Source: Vibrio sp. RE86 (GTDB lineage: Bacteria > Pseudomonadota > Gammaproteobacteria > Enterobacterales > Vibrionaceae). Taken from it: 64,000 nucleotides of DNA. The notes beneath the pieces were generated by a model. It made no database searches. It was not told the origin of the DNA and was given only the letters and a program-made list of their open reading frames with translations. A program made the translations under genes and the position numbers. The stretch spans positions 48,368 through 112,367 of the forward strand of contig NZ_VTXI01000014.1 of assembly GCF_013114545.1 (NCBI RefSeq), read 5' to 3'. Within the stretch, counting starts at the first letter, position 1, and each line of letters opens with the position of its first letter. This document shows positions 28,269 through 38,051 of the stretch, piece by piece.

Positions 28269-30149
28269 ATGCATAAACTGTCATTGGCTATCGCTCTAGC
28301 CGGGTCATTAATGGCCTCTTCCATCTCTTGGGCTGAGACATTATCTGCAACCACACAAGCCCCACTCTATCAACTTGACGACAAACTGGTTTTAGGTCGA
28401 GTTGAGAGTGTCTATCTTAACGACATTCCAGAACTTGATGGCATCTCCTTCGCAGGCAAGATTGACACAGGTGCCGATACAACCTCTATGCATGCAGATA
28501 ACATTCACGTCAGCAGCGCACACCCAAAATTCAGCAAGCTCAAAGATGAAGAGTTAATGCGAGCCCTCATCGATTATGACCCAATAGACGACATTTCCTA
28601 TAAAGAGTGGGACAAAAGCGTATTTGCCGATTACAAAGTGATAGTTTCATTTACGGTGACTCACCCACACACTGGGGAAGAGATAGAGATCAGTGATGAT
28701 CTTGAACGTATCAGTGTGATCCGCAGTCGCACAAGCAAGAAACCTCTCGTTCGCCCGACTATCAACATTCCTTTAACCATCGCTGGCCGAACCGTGATGA
28801 CCGATGTCAACCTAACCAATCGCACTCAGTTCTCTGCACCGTTTTTAGTTGGTAAAACCTTCCTTGATAACAACGCTTGGGTATTTGCAGGCTACGACTA
28901 CCTACAAGAGCAAAAACAAGCGCAGCTGATCGGTAAAAAAGAGAGTGTCTCGATTGATGGCGTAAAACAGAAAATCAGCTACTCGCTACAAAACAACTAC
29001 AGCTCACTGCACGCAACCAACATCAAAGTGGATGAGAAGTCTCAACAGGTCTCGTTCACCATCGAAGATAAGCAAGGCAACCAAGCCAATTTAACTCGCC
29101 CGCTGGTACGTATGCTCAATGTCTCTGGTGAAGAGAAGCCGTTGGTTTTCGTCCCAATCAACGCCAAGGGCAATAAAAGCCAACATTGGATGGTTTATCT
29201 CACTGACCGCAGCAACTACAGCACCCAACTTCGCGTTGGTAAAGGTACACTCAATAAACGCTTTATGATTGCGACCAACCAAACGTCATTGCTTGATGAT
29301 TCACCTAAGACTTTCAATAATAAATCAAAAGCGCTGCAAGTATCTGGTGAAGAGCGTTTGACTCTAGATGGCATCGAATTAAAAGCCGCCCCTTCCCTAC
29401 GGGTGAAAACACCACTACTCAAAGTAGCAAGCTTTGAAATGTACGAAGAGAAAGGCAAAGACTGGGTAACCTATTATCTCAACACGACTGATGGCGATGT
29501 AAAACAGTTCTCCAAACCCATTAATAAGAAGCTTCGTGTTGGGGATTCAGTGCGACCCGTTGTGTTTGGTGTTTTCAACCTATCCGGCAAGCTAGTCGAA
29601 CTGCCTTACGCGATCGATGTATTAGGTGAAGACGAGACTGAAGACCACTTTGTTATCGGACAAAAAATGTCGAAAAGTGGCGTACTTATCAACACACGTA
29701 CAGAAAACCTTCTTGATGCTTACCCACTGTTTAAAGCAGGCCACATTGAAGTCGCAACAGTAGAGGGTATGGCGTTTCCTGTGAAACTGGATACTGGCGC
29801 CGACGTCAGTTCAATGAACGCACAAAACATTAAGCTATTCGAAAAAGAGGGCAAGCAGATGGTCAGCTTCACTTATGAAAATGACCTAGGCATGAAGAAG
29901 AAGCTAACCCGAGAAGTGGTCGATACCATGACCATTACCGCAAAAGAGGGAGAGAAAGCGAACATTCGCCCTGTTGTCGAAATGCAGGTAACACTTGGAG
30001 AGCTAGAGAAGAAAATTCGAGTCAACCTTCAAGATCGTAGTCGCTTCCATTACAGCATGATTCTAGGTAAAAACTTCCTTAAATACGGCGCTGTGGTTGC
30101 CAGTGATACCGACTTTATCGTGACGGAAAAGCCAGACTACGAGAAGTAA
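28269..30149 (+). CDS. Secreted protein with four tandem retropepsin-like (Zn_protease/RimB-like) modules
   Basis: 626 residues from the ATG at 28269, which begins a clear signal peptide (MHKLSLAIALAGSLMASS, cleavage near SWA-E); a start 63 nt upstream would bury it. The mature part shows four repeats. Modules 1 (about 41-212) and 4 (about 488-626) carry the retropepsin catalytic motif D-T-G-A-D ('KIDTGADTTSMHADNI', 'KLDTGADVSSMNAQNI'). Modules 2 (about 220-340) and 3 (about 356-480) keep the frame of the repeat ('YSSLHATNIKV', 'VYLTDRSNYSTQLRVGKGTL') but have no DTG. Family PF05618 is often mislabelled ATP-dependent zinc protease; members such as RimB are retropepsin-like aspartic proteases. 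Periplasmic location and a pseudodimer of modules 1 and 4 are inferences. Confidence 0.85.
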   Translation: MHKLSLAIALAGSLMASSISWAETLSATTQAPLYQLDDKLVLGRVESVYLNDIPELDGISFAGKIDTGADTTSMHADNIHVSSAHPKFSKLKDEELMRALIDYDPIDDISYKEWDKSVFADYKVIVSFTVTHPHTGEEIEISDDLERISVIRSRTSKKPLVRPTINIPLTIAGRTVMTDVNLTNRTQFSAPFLVGKTFLDNNAWVFAGYDYLQEQKQAQLIGKKESVSIDGVKQKISYSLQNNYSSLHATNIKVDEKSQQVSFTIEDKQGNQANLTRPLVRMLNVSGEEKPLVFVPINAKGNKSQHWMVYLTDRSNYSTQLRVGKGTLNKRFMIATNQTSLLDDSPKTFNNKSKALQVSGEERLTLDGIELKAAPSLRVKTPLLKVASFEMYEEKGKDWVTYYLNTTDGDVKQFSKPINKKLRVGDSVRPVVFGVFNLSGKLVELPYAIDVLGEDETEDHFVIGQKMSKSGVLINTRTENLLDAYPLFKAGHIEVATVEGMAFPVKLDTGADVSSMNAQNIKLFEKEGKQMVSFTYENDLGMKKKLTREVVDTMTITAKEGEKANIRPVVEMQVTLGELEKKIRVNLQDRSRFHYSMILGKNFLKYGAVVASDTDFIVTEKPDYEK

Positions 30150-30172
30150 CCTAAGCAATCAAACACCTTAAT

Positions 30173-30206
30173 AACTAAGCCCCGTTTCGTACGGGGCTTA
30201 GTTCAT
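30173..30206. terminator. Terminator between the retropepsin gene and greB
   Basis: 13-bp perfect stem AACTAAGCCCCGT/ACGGGGCTTAGTT with a TTCGT loop. The T tract is weak on both sides (TT on +). It lies between convergent genes. Confidence 0.7.
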
Positions 30207-30682
30207 TATTCACTGTAACGAATACTATTAACAAACCACTCTTTGTATCCATCTGGTGTTTTCACACTGAACTCATCGTCCACTTCTTTTTTGAGTAGTG
30301 CGCGCGCCATGGGTGAGTCAATCGAGATGTATCCTTTGGCGTCGCCATAAATTTCATCCGGCCCAACGATACGAAACGCTTTGGTTTCACCCTCTTCATT
30401 TTCAATCTCAACCCAAGCACCAAAGAACACTTTACCCTCCTGCTGAGAAGAGTAATCCACCACTTTGACCTGTTCTAGTCGCTTACGCAGATAACGAACA
30501 CGGCGATCTATCTCCCGAAGACGCTTCTTGTTGTACTGGTAATCAGCATTTTCACTTCGGTCACCAAGACTCGCAGCCCAAGTCACTTTCTTGGTCACTT
30601 CTGGGCGATCTTCTCTCCATAAAAAATCGAGCTCTTTCTTGAGTCGATCGTAACCTTCTCTCGTTATTAGGTTTGTTTTCAT
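30206..30682 (-). CDS. greB: Transcription elongation factor GreB
   Basis: 158 residues, GreB length. N-terminal coiled coil (about 1-75, 'LGDRSENADYQYNKKRLREI' contains the conserved acidic tip D-x-x-x-N-A-E/D-Y) that enters the RNA polymerase secondary channel, then a FKBP-like globular domain ('VFFGAWVEIENEEGE', 'PMARALL'). It stimulates RNA cleavage by backtracked polymerase. Divergent from ompR with about 175 nt between, as in E. coli. Confidence 0.97.
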   Translation of the reverse strand: MKTNLITREGYDRLKKELDFLWREDRPEVTKKVTWAASLGDRSENADYQYNKKRLREIDRRVRYLRKRLEQVKVVDYSSQQEGKVFFGAWVEIENEEGETKAFRIVGPDEIYGDAKGYISIDSPMARALLKKEVDDEFSVKTPDGYKEWFVNSIRYSE

Positions 30683-30857
30683 ATTTCTGACGCTATTAAA
30701 TTGCAGTTCCGATATACATTAGCTAAAAAGGAAATAAACGTTAACAATTCTTTGCGCCCTTAACGCTAGAACAGTGTTACATTTTAAGCTACGCAAATAG
30801 GTGACTACATAGTCACTCTGATTTAGCGTGAGCTTATTCAATAGGTGGAACCATTAC

Positions 30858-31577
30858 ATGCAAGAAAATCATAAAATCTTAGTTGTAGATGATGATGCAC
30901 GACTTCGTGCACTACTAGAGCGTTACTTGTCTGAACAAGGATTTCAAGTTCGTAGTGTTGCAAACAGTGAGCAGATGGACCGCCTGCTAACGCGTGAAAC
31001 TTTCCACTTGATGGTATTAGATTTAATGCTGCCCGGTGAAGATGGCCTCTCTATTTGTCGTCGCCTGCGTAACGCAAACAGCACACTGCCTATTTTGATG
31101 CTGACGGCAAAAGGTGATGAGATCGACCGTATCGTGGGTCTTGAAGTGGGTGCTGACGATTACCTACCAAAACCATTTAACCCGCGTGAACTGTTAGCAC
31201 GTATCAAAGCCGTCCTTCGCCGCCAGACCACGGAACTCCCAGGTGCCCCAAGCAGCGAAGAGTCTGTCGTTGAGTTTGGTGATTTTCGTCTAAACTTAGG
31301 CACACGTGAAATGTTCCGTGGTGACGAAACCATGCCTCTTACCTCAGGTGAGTTTGCCGTACTGAAAGCGCTTGTCACTAACGCTCGTGAACCTATGTCT
31401 CGTGATAAGTTAATGAATATGGCACGCGGCCGTGAATACTCGGCGATGGAGCGTTCAATTGACGTTCAAATCTCTCGCCTGCGCCGTATGCTTGAAGTGG
31501 ATCCAAGTAAACCACGCTATATTCAGACCGTATGGGGATTAGGCTACGTTTTTGTCCCAGATGGCAAAGAAGCCTAA
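30858..31577 (+). CDS. ompR: Response regulator OmpR
   Basis: 239 residues from the ATG at 30858 (MQENHKILVVDDD), identical in length to E. coli OmpR; an earlier in-frame codon adds unconserved residues. Receiver domain (1-120) with acidic pocket D-D, phospho-acceptor Asp55 in 'MVLDLMLPGEDG', Thr in 'MLTAKGD' and Lys in 'LPKPFNP'. C-terminal winged-helix DNA-binding domain (about 135-235, 'LTSGEFAVLKAL', 'MERSIDVQISRLRRML'). Controls porin and envelope genes in response to osmolarity and pH. Followed by an unusually strong hairpin before envZ. Confidence 0.97.
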   Translation: MQENHKILVVDDDARLRALLERYLSEQGFQVRSVANSEQMDRLLTRETFHLMVLDLMLPGEDGLSICRRLRNANSTLPILMLTAKGDEIDRIVGLEVGADDYLPKPFNPRELLARIKAVLRRQTTELPGAPSSEESVVEFGDFRLNLGTREMFRGDETMPLTSGEFAVLKALVTNAREPMSRDKLMNMARGREYSAMERSIDVQISRLRRMLEVDPSKPRYIQTVWGLGYVFVPDGKEA

Positions 31578-31595
31578 ACGAACAACTTATTGATT

Positions 31596-31630
31596 GAGTG
31601 CGAGACCCTGTCTCGCACTCTTTGTTTTTG
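31596..31630 (+). terminator. Strong intrinsic terminator between ompR and envZ
   Basis: 11-bp perfect stem GAGTGCGAGAC/GTCTCGCACTC, 3-nt loop CCT, followed by TTTGTTTTTG. It begins 19 nt after the ompR stop and ends about 40 nt before the envZ ATG, so readthrough would set the kinase:regulator ratio unless envZ has its own promoter. Confidence 0.85.
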
Positions 31631-31659
31631 ATCACAGCTCATCGCACAAGGTTGGTGTT

Positions 31660-32967
31660 ATGCGCATTCGCAGCTCATTTACTCAATCCATCATCATCTT
31701 TTTGACCCTTCTTATCGCCAGTCAGGTCTACTCCTATTACGCCGTTTTTAACTACGCACTGATGCCAAGCTTGCAGCAATTCAACAAGATTCTCGGCCAT
31801 GAGATCAACCTAATGCTCGATGACTCTGCTCAGCTCGAAGATGGTTTAGCTATGGATGCACCGCTGCGTAGACGTGTGCTAGAGCAACTTGGCGTCACCA
31901 TACACGCGAAAGATAGCCCTATTGCCGAAGAATACCATCATGCTGTGACGATAGATTTAATGAGTGAGGAGATGAGCCACGAGCTCGGCTCTCCAACTGA
32001 TGTACGCATGATGCTAGGGACAGACAGCTACGTGCTCTGGATGAAGATTGACTCACTACCTGACTCACTACTTCGTATTCCCTTGTCTGAGTTGCAAGAA
32101 GAGGACTTCACGCCTCTATTTCGCAATAGCTTAATAATGGCCTTGCTGATTATCGCAGGCGGCTGGCTGTTCATCCGACTGCAAAACCGACCTTTGATTG
32201 CGCTAGAAAAAGCCGCAAAAGGGGTGGGTCGAGGCGAGATCCCACCGCCGTTACCAGAGAAAGGGGCGTCAGAGATTCGCTCGGTAACTCGTGCCTTTAA
32301 CCAGATGTCTAAAGGTATCCAAGCCTTAGAGGAAGACCGAGCGCTACTTATGGCAGGTATCAGTCATGACTTGCGAACTCCTCTTACTCGAATTCGTCTT
32401 GCGACTGAAATGATGTCACCTGAAGATAGCTACCTAGCCGAAGGCATCATTAGTGATACCGAGGAGTGTAATGAGATCATCAGCCAATTTATGGACTACC
32501 TAAAGCCCGTCAATAAAGAGTCGTTCATTCCTGTCGACCTCAATGATATCGCCAATGATGTTGCATCTTCCGAGGGGGGCTATGAAGTTCAAATCGAAAC
32601 TGAGCTCCACCAGCCAATGAAGGAGACATTGGGCAGTTCCATCGCTATAAAACGCGCAGTGAGCAACCTAGTGGTCAATGCCATTCGTTATGGCAATGGT
32701 TGGATTCGCATGAGCACCGGCATCACAGCAGACAATAAATTGGTTTGGGTCTGTATTGAGGACAATGGTCCTGGTATTGAACAGAGCCAAATTGGTAAGT
32801 TGTTCGAACCCTTCACCCGTGGTGATACCGCGCGAGGTAGCGAAGGCACTGGTCTTGGGCTTGCGATCGTCAAACGCATCGTCAGCCAACACAATGGATC
32901 TGTAATCGTCAATAATCGCAGCGGTGGCGGCTTGAAAGTTCAGCTCAGCTTCCCAGTGAAAAAGTAA
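31660..32967 (+). CDS. envZ: Osmosensor histidine kinase EnvZ
   Basis: 435 residues from the ATG at 31660 ([14 protein letters not shown]). TM1 at about 9-30, a periplasmic loop of about 115 residues (shorter than or similar to other EnvZ), TM2 at about 157-175 ('[14 protein letters not shown]'), HAMP (about 178-230), DHp with His236 in '[16 protein letters not shown]', and the ATPase domain with N-box '[10 protein letters not shown]', G1 'EDNGPGIE' and G2 'GTGLGLAIV'. Phosphorylates and dephosphorylates OmpR. It is separated from ompR by 82 nt containing a terminator, unlike the overlapping E. coli pair. Confidence 0.96.
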   Translation: MRIRSSFTQSIIIFLTLLIASQVYSYYAVFNYALMPSLQQFNKILGHEINLMLDDSAQLEDGLAMDAPLRRRVLEQLGVTIHAKDSPIAEEYHHAVTIDLMSEEMSHELGSPTDVRMMLGTDSYVLWMKIDSLPDSLLRIPLSELQEEDFTPLFRNSLIMALLIIAGGWLFIRLQNRPLIALEKAAKGVGRGEIPPPLPEKGASEIRSVTRAFNQMSKGIQALEEDRALLMAGISHDLRTPLTRIRLATEMMSPEDSYLAEGIISDTEECNEIISQFMDYLKPVNKESFIPVDLNDIANDVASSEGGYEVQIETELHQPMKETLGSSIAIKRAVSNLVVNAIRYGNGWIRMSTGITADNKLVWVCIEDNGPGIEQSQIGKLFEPFTRGDTARGSEGTGLGLAIVKRIVSQHNGSVIVNNRSGGGLKVQLSFPVKK

Positions 32968-32968
32968 A

Positions 32969-33004
32969 ATAAAAAAGGGGCTGCGTAAATTGCAGCCCCT
33001 TCTC
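32969..33004. terminator. Bidirectional terminator envZ/gspN
   Basis: 10-bp stem AAGGGGCTGC/GCAGCCCCTT with a 7-nt loop; TTTTTTATTTTA on the minus side ends the gsp operon, and TCTCATTT on the plus side is weaker for envZ. Confidence 0.87.
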
Positions 33005-33016
33005 ATTTCGTAATTT

Positions 33017-33781
33017 TTACAAGCGCCCTTGATAACTGAACGGGTAACGTCCTTGGTTATCTGGTTCGGTTGGCAACCACTGCAATTGCTGCTGAAGTTC
33101 ATTCGGGAACTCAGAGCCTGGCTTAAACCAGACCGATGCGCTGTACTGACGATTCGCATCAAGCTTTGCGGTTAAGCCACTGGCGACCTGTTGGCTCTGC
33201 TGATCGCCACTCAATTCAATCTGATTATCTTGGCAATTAAACTCAGCAATCACAGGACCAACATTAAGTTCAGCCAATGGTGAGCCAATCACGTCTGTAT
33301 TCCATACCACACTGCCCTGCGCCGATTGGCAATAAGGCGCTCCATATTGGAACGAGCGCAAGCTCAGCTCGACTTGACCATTAAGTTCAAGGGGAACAGG
33401 CATCGGCGGAGCAAACTTTAATACAGATTCAATGGGAAGCGAAGCCACCAGGTTTTCAGCATAAAGGCCACTTAGTGAATAGCCAACGACACCTCGACCT
33501 TGAACCTGAATATCACTGCCTCGGCCAAAACGTACCGACGCCTCCGCTTTACCGCTAAGCAAAGCAAACGGATTAAGCTTCCACGTTACCTCACCATAGC
33601 TAGCACGCTGCCAGGTAAGGTTTTTAACTGAACCTTGCCATACCGTCCCTTCAACGCCTTTAAGGCTCAGTTGTGGTGGCAAAGGCGCATATTGAACGAC
33701 AAATTGAGCTGGGAGGTGAACCATCGCACTCGTGATGAATACACCACTGAGTAGCAAAGTGGATAAAACGACTTTCTTCAT
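33017..33781 (-). CDS. gspN: Type II secretion protein GspN
   Basis: 254 residues from the ATG at 33781 (MKKVVLSTLLLSG), 4 nt after the gspM stop. One N-terminal membrane helix or uncleaved signal (about 4-24) and a periplasmic domain with family features 'GTVWQGSV' and 'WKLNPFALLSGKA'. GspN is an accessory inner-membrane protein of the type II secretion system, present in Vibrio (EpsN) but often dispensable. Last gene of the operon. Confidence 0.94.
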   Translation of the reverse strand: MKKVVLSTLLLSGVFITSAMVHLPAQFVVQYAPLPPQLSLKGVEGTVWQGSVKNLTWQRASYGEVTWKLNPFALLSGKAEASVRFGRGSDIQVQGRGVVGYSLSGLYAENLVASLPIESVLKFAPPMPVPLELNGQVELSLRSFQYGAPYCQSAQGSVVWNTDVIGSPLAELNVGPVIAEFNCQDNQIELSGDQQSQQVASGLTAKLDANRQYSASVWFKPGSEFPNELQQQLQWLPTEPDNQGRYPFSYQGRL

Positions 33782-33785
33782 GCGA

Positions 33786-34277
33786 TTACCCTCGACCAAA
33801 CTGTAGGCGGTTAATCTCAATCAGGCCTTCTTTATCGCCTTTATCGACATCAAGAAAGACTACGCCAATTCCATAAGTATCTTGTAGGAAAGTCACCCAG
33901 TTCATAAACTGATTGAACGGCATCGGCGCCACCCACACTTGAAACTCTTCACCGCGCGGCTGGACACGAATCAACTCTACATTAAAGCGCCCAACACTTG
34001 ATGACACTGCTCGGTTGATGGCTAAGTCGGAAACACTCTTGCCACCTTGAGCTTTAAGCTGGCTAATCTCATCCGCTTTGTCTTTTACCCAGGAGAGAAG
34101 CTGTTTTTCGCTCTGGATTCTCATTTGCGCCGCCTCAGCTCGCGCTGACACAGGTTGAACAACACCCCAGTAAAGCGCACCAAGGATTAAAAGTAAGCTA
34201 CCCACAACAACTAAACGCTGCTCTCGCTGAGATATACTCTGCCACCACATTTGCAAAGGGGCGATTAAATTCTTCAT
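33786..34277 (-). CDS. gspM: Type II secretion protein GspM
   Basis: 163 residues from the ATG at 34277 with AAGGAG 5 nt upstream; a GTG two codons before is less well placed. Bitopic: short cytoplasmic tail, one membrane helix (about 21-43, 'LVVVGSLLLILGALYWGVV'), then a periplasmic ferredoxin-like domain. GspM binds GspL and helps form the inner-membrane assembly platform that couples the GspE ATPase. Starts about 9 nt after the gspL stop. Confidence 0.95.
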   Translation of the reverse strand: MKNLIAPLQMWWQSISQREQRLVVVGSLLLILGALYWGVVQPVSARAEAAQMRIQSEKQLLSWVKDKADEISQLKAQGGKSVSDLAINRAVSSSVGRFNVELIRVQPRGEEFQVWVAPMPFNQFMNWVTFLQDTYGIGVVFLDVDKGDKEGLIEINRLQFGRG

Positions 34278-34286
34278 AGTCACTCC

Positions 34287-35498
34287 TTACAAGGGTTTCA
34301 ATACAAAAGAGCCATTCACATTAGAACCCGAACGATTTAACTGTCCTTGTTCCACTTCAAACTGATCTTTTAACAACGCTGCGGCCTTTTCAAAGGTTTG
34401 GAAATCTTGGCTTTGCGCTTGTAAACGAACTTCATTACGCCTCTCGTCAAACTTGAAGCTCGTAAGCTTAAGCCCTGGCACCTGCTTAAGCAGCGGTGGC
34501 AAAGAGACCATCAAAGGTAAAAGTGCATTGCTGTCAGCACCACCGGATAAACGTGACGCTTCACGTTCCATCTCTCGTTTTAAGTAACTCACCGTTGGGA
34601 TCTTGGTTTTGCCTGGTAGAGATTGTCGGAAGATCCGTTCACTCTCAGCTCGATAAGCGATTGCTTGAGCTTCATAACGCTGAACTTTGAGTACGTTATC
34701 TACTAAAATAACAGCTAATAGGAAGACAGCCGCCACCGCTACCTTTTGCCACACTTTCCAATGACGATTGAAAGAAGACTTAGGCTTAAATGATCCAGTG
34801 AGTAAGTTAACTTTACTAGTGACCGCTTGCTCTGCCAGCAACTGCATCACCAACTTTGGCTCACCGTTTTGCCAATGCTGACCTTCACTCAATACAAGTT
34901 CAGGTAAAGTCGAATAGGCGCTTAGAGTTAAAAAGTCATCCTCTTGTTTGACCCAATCCGATTGAGCAATCATGCTCAACCAATCAGCCTCAATGGACAT
35001 GCCAGAATAGTCACTCTTTTTCAGTAACCATTGTCCGCCAAGTTCCACTGCAGAAATACCGTCAACATTTGGCAGCGCAAGAACATCTGGGAGCACTTGC
35101 TGTACTTGGCAACCGAGTTCTCTAAGCTCATTTAGCGTTGTTTGTAAAAATTGGCGCTCGACCGCACACACTTGTGCGCGGCCATCCGCTTTGTTCAAAA
35201 CGACGAAGTGGAGCTGCTCTACATCCTGAGCTAGCTCATCCTCTAATACATACGGCAGCATCGCCTCAAACTGACGGCTAGCGCCTGCAGGTACCTCTAC
35301 ATCGGTCAACACCAAACTTTGTGCTGACACTAACACCACTGTACGGCGATTTTCCGCGTAAGTGCTCAGTTCAGGTAAAGCGGAGCGATCAGCAAGCTCT
35401 CCACTGGCAATCACTTCCTTTTGCGACTCCGACCAAACTATCCACTGGATAGCTTGAGTCGCACTATTGCTCAGTCGAACGATCAGAAACTCGTTCAC
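34287..35498 (-). CDS. gspL: Type II secretion protein GspL
   Basis: 403 residues. N-terminal cytoplasmic actin-like domain (about 1-240, '[20 protein letters not shown]') that recruits the GspE ATPase, one membrane helix (about 252-272, '[15 protein letters not shown]'), and a periplasmic ferredoxin-like domain that pairs with GspM. The start at 35498 matches EpsL and overlaps the end of gspK by 35 nt, suggesting translational coupling. Confidence 0.95.
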   Translation of the reverse strand: MNEFLIVRLSNSATQAIQWIVWSESQKEVIASGELADRSALPELSTYAENRRTVVLVSAQSLVLTDVEVPAGASRQFEAMLPYVLEDELAQDVEQLHFVVLNKADGRAQVCAVERQFLQTTLNELRELGCQVQQVLPDVLALPNVDGISAVELGGQWLLKKSDYSGMSIEADWLSMIAQSDWVKQEDDFLTLSAYSTLPELVLSEGQHWQNGEPKLVMQLLAEQAVTSKVNLLTGSFKPKSSFNRHWKVWQKVAVAAVFLLAVILVDNVLKVQRYEAQAIAYRAESERIFRQSLPGKTKIPTVSYLKREMEREASRLSGGADSNALLPLMVSLPPLLKQVPGLKLTSFKFDERRNEVRLQAQSQDFQTFEKAAALLKDQFEVEQGQLNRSGSNVNGSFVLKPL

Positions 35499-36477
35499 CG
35501 ATACCTCCGAAGCGACGGCGAATCACCGTCACAGTTTCTTGATTCTCACTAAACAGTAAGCTTCGTACTCTCACTCGAGAGTCCCCCACCAACAGCTCAG
35601 CATCCAATTCAAAATAGCGACTGGTTACCGCTAAATAACCTTTCGCATTTTTCTTTATATCTTCACTGATAGAAGATAATTCGTTTTCATTTAGAAAGTC
35701 GTCAACGCTCGCCCAGCCATCAAATGGTCGGCTTTCTAACATGTCTGTTGCTGTATCCAGAGCTAAAGCAGGATGGAACAGCGCGACTAAAATTGCAGCG
35801 TGATCAGCTTGCAACGTATTAACATTTAACCTCAAATCAGGCGTCGGCAGAGCACATACATACGGGCGAATCTTTTCCATTACCTGGCCAGAGACTTGAT
35901 TCACCGCCCTCAATTCAGAGCTATCAGCAACCAAGCTATTCGCGGTCATATAAGCAGGAGACATCGATTCATAAAAGCTGTCTTCTACGCCACTGGTCGA
36001 GTTGACCGAGTTGTCACTATCGACAAACTCCCACATTGACTGCGCGATAGTCTCTGCTTGATAGTTATCCACTTCTAACTCCTCAAGCAAGCGCTGAAAA
36101 GACTCGACCAAGTAAGGCGCTCTGTCAGAACCAGCGGTGACTTCAAGATCGGCCAATGCATTGAGATTAAAACACGCCTGTTTATCAACCAGTCTCCCTG
36201 TCAATGTTCCGTAATCAAGCGGGTAAGTTTGCTCCTCTAGAGCCCAAGGCTGAGAAAGATTAATCGTGTCAGAGTCTTTAAAGCTCTGCTCAATGCCTAC
36301 TTTAGCCAGTGACTCAGCACCGATACTGTACCAATAGGCTTGCTGGTAATTAATCTGATTGGTTGCTCGCCTAAACTGACCAAATAAACGATCCGCCATA
36401 GTCGCAGCAATACTCACCATGACCGCGAGGAGCAAAAGAATAATGATCAGCGCAACGCCTTGCTGCTTAGCCTTCAT
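35464..36477 (-). CDS. gspK: Type II secretion minor pseudopilin GspK
   Basis: 337 residues from the ATG at 36477 ([20 protein letters not shown]), overlapping the gspJ end by 11 nt. The prepilin-type N-terminus is cleaved after Gly7, but +1 is Val and the usual Glu5 is absent, as is normal for GspK, the tip pseudopilin. A large globular domain follows. With GspI and GspJ it forms the complex that starts pseudopilus assembly. Confidence 0.95.
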   Translation of the reverse strand: MKAKQQGVALIIILLLLAVMVSIAATMADRLFGQFRRATNQINYQQAYWYSIGAESLAKVGIEQSFKDSDTINLSQPWALEEQTYPLDYGTLTGRLVDKQACFNLNALADLEVTAGSDRAPYLVESFQRLLEELEVDNYQAETIAQSMWEFVDSDNSVNSTSGVEDSFYESMSPAYMTANSLVADSSELRAVNQVSGQVMEKIRPYVCALPTPDLRLNVNTLQADHAAILVALFHPALALDTATDMLESRPFDGWASVDDFLNENELSSISEDIKKNAKGYLAVTSRYFELDAELLVGDSRVRVRSLLFSENQETVTVIRRRFGGIGERVSDRSTEQ

Positions 36478-37117
36478 CACTTTGTCCCTCAGCGCCTTCG
36501 AGCTGCCCACCTGTCGTTAAGTAAACACGCTCGATTTCACCGTAATCTTTAAGCACTAACTGGATGCTAACCGCATTTGGCAATGTAAGATCTTTTTCCC
36601 AACTGCGTTGCCACGCTTGACCATCAAAGAAACGTAAGTCGAATGACTCAACCTCACCAAGCAGCGGCATGATAACCCCTTCTTGGCCCGCTGGAGTGTC
36701 CACATAGCGCCACCAGACGCGTTCTAAAACATCATCTTTAATACGGTAGCCAACTTTACTCACTTCACCGCGAGGAAACTGCTGTTGAGGATTGTGCCAT
36801 CCCAATCGAGTAAACATGGCACCTTTAGCGTCTGAATCAAGCAGGTAGTCCTGCCAATGGACAAGCTTAGTCGCTGGCTCTTCACCATTGGTACGCGACT
36901 GACGCAGCGCCATTTGACGAAAGTCGTTGTCCATGAAGACTAAAGCACGCTGCACGGCTTTAAGCCTTTCGCTGCGTTCTAACGAGATCTCATTACTGCG
37001 CTGAACTTGGTTTACAACCTGATAAGCTCCGACACTTAAACTGGCAAAAATCGCAATCGCCACCAGAACTTCAATCAATGTGAAACCATGTTGTCGTGAG
37101 TATCTATTTTTCGACAT
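36467..37117 (-). CDS. gspJ: Type II secretion minor pseudopilin GspJ
   Basis: 216 residues. Prepilin leader ending 'SRQHG' followed by the mature N-terminus [18 protein letters not shown] with Glu5, the type IV pilin signature for GspO/PilD cleavage and methylation. The C-terminal domain is beta-rich. Partner of GspI and GspK at the pseudopilus tip. Its start overlaps the gspI end by 14 nt. Confidence 0.95.
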   Translation of the reverse strand: MSKNRYSRQHGFTLIEVLVAIAIFASLSVGAYQVVNQVQRSNEISLERSERLKAVQRALVFMDNDFRQMALRQSRTNGEEPATKLVHWQDYLLDSDAKGAMFTRLGWHNPQQQFPRGEVSKVGYRIKDDVLERVWWRYVDTPAGQEGVIMPLLGEVESFDLRFFDGQAWQRSWEKDLTLPNAVSIQLVLKDYGEIERVYLTTGGQLEGAEGQSDEG

Positions 37118-37460
37118 AGCTTCTCACCGTTACGATTGGACTACCTTTATCACTGGTTGCGACAGCAACATCAAACGCTTGTAACATATCCCCAGCCGTC
37201 GATACTGGCTCTACACGCCAGAACCATTCTCGATTAGCTAATGTCTCTTTGCCTTTTGCTTTAGTCACCTTTTTATCAGCAAGAATCACTCTAGCCATTT
37301 GGTTATCAGCCACCATCGCAGCAAACGTCTTCTCTTCAAGAAAGTTCAACGTGTTGATATGTTGAGTGACAGATCGAACCGTTGCTATTGCTGCCGTAGC
37401 AAAAATTGCCAGTGCGACCAAAACCTCAAGCAGAGTAAAACCGCGTTTAGCTCTCCTCAT
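37104..37460 (-). CDS. gspI: Type II secretion minor pseudopilin GspI
   Basis: 118 residues from the ATG at 37460 (MRRAKRGFTLLEVLVALAIF), which overlaps the gspH end by 14 nt, in keeping with the tight overlaps along this operon; a start 36 nt upstream would lengthen the leader beyond the family norm. Glu5 is present. A minor pseudopilin that nucleates the GspI-J-K tip complex. Confidence 0.95.
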   Translation of the reverse strand: MRRAKRGFTLLEVLVALAIFATAAIATVRSVTQHINTLNFLEEKTFAAMVADNQMARVILADKKVTKAKGKETLANREWFWRVEPVSTAGDMLQAFDVAVATSDKGSPIVTVRSYVEK

Positions 37461-38037
37461 CGGCTTCTCCTGGCGCAAGCAGCAAGATTTGACCATTTTC
37501 TTTCGCGATCACTCGCCACGAGTCCATTTCTGCATCTTGATTCTGTGGGTAAATGGCAAGAGAAACTGGCGTGATCTCACCACTCGACATGATGAAGATC
37601 TGCGGTGGTGGTGATTGTTTTTCTTGCTCGAACTCGGCGAACATCTCTTCATCAAACAAGCTGCCCGGCTCGAATAAACGATCTTTATCTGCCCACACAC
37701 CGCCACCTAGAGTCATGCTTAGCGTCAAGTTATGTTCTAACTCTACTTTGTCAGGCAACGATTGGTCTTCTAGCGCGATCCAACCATCTTGAGTGAGCAC
37801 CTTTAGTTCGTACCGCGCACGTTCCTCATCGACATACAAACCAAAATCTTGCCCACTGAGGATAGCTTCTTCATTAAGCAACTGAACTCGATAGTAGAGT
37901 GATTGAGCTTGTTGTTTAGCACCATCTTCTGCATTGACAGGTAACGTTGAGATGACCGCGACTGACGCAAGCGACACTAACACCAGTACCAACAGAATTT
38001 CGAGCAGTGTGAAGCCTGATTGATGGCGCACGTTCAA
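37447..38037 (-). CDS. gspH: Type II secretion minor pseudopilin GspH
   Basis: 196 residues. Very short prepilin leader (MNVRHQSG) then FTLLEILLVLVLVSLASVAV with Glu5. The start is a TTG at 38037 with AGG about 6 nt upstream; a GTG two codons inside is the alternative. GspH caps the GspG pseudopilus below the tip. Begins 14 nt after the gspG stop. Confidence 0.93.
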   Translation of the reverse strand: MNVRHQSGFTLLEILLVLVLVSLASVAVISTLPVNAEDGAKQQAQSLYYRVQLLNEEAILSGQDFGLYVDEERARYELKVLTQDGWIALEDQSLPDKVELEHNLTLSMTLGGGVWADKDRLFEPGSLFDEEMFAEFEQEKQSPPPQIFIMSSGEITPVSLAIYPQNQDAEMDSWRVIAKENGQILLLAPGEADEES

Positions 38038-38051
38038 TGAAAACCTACTTG

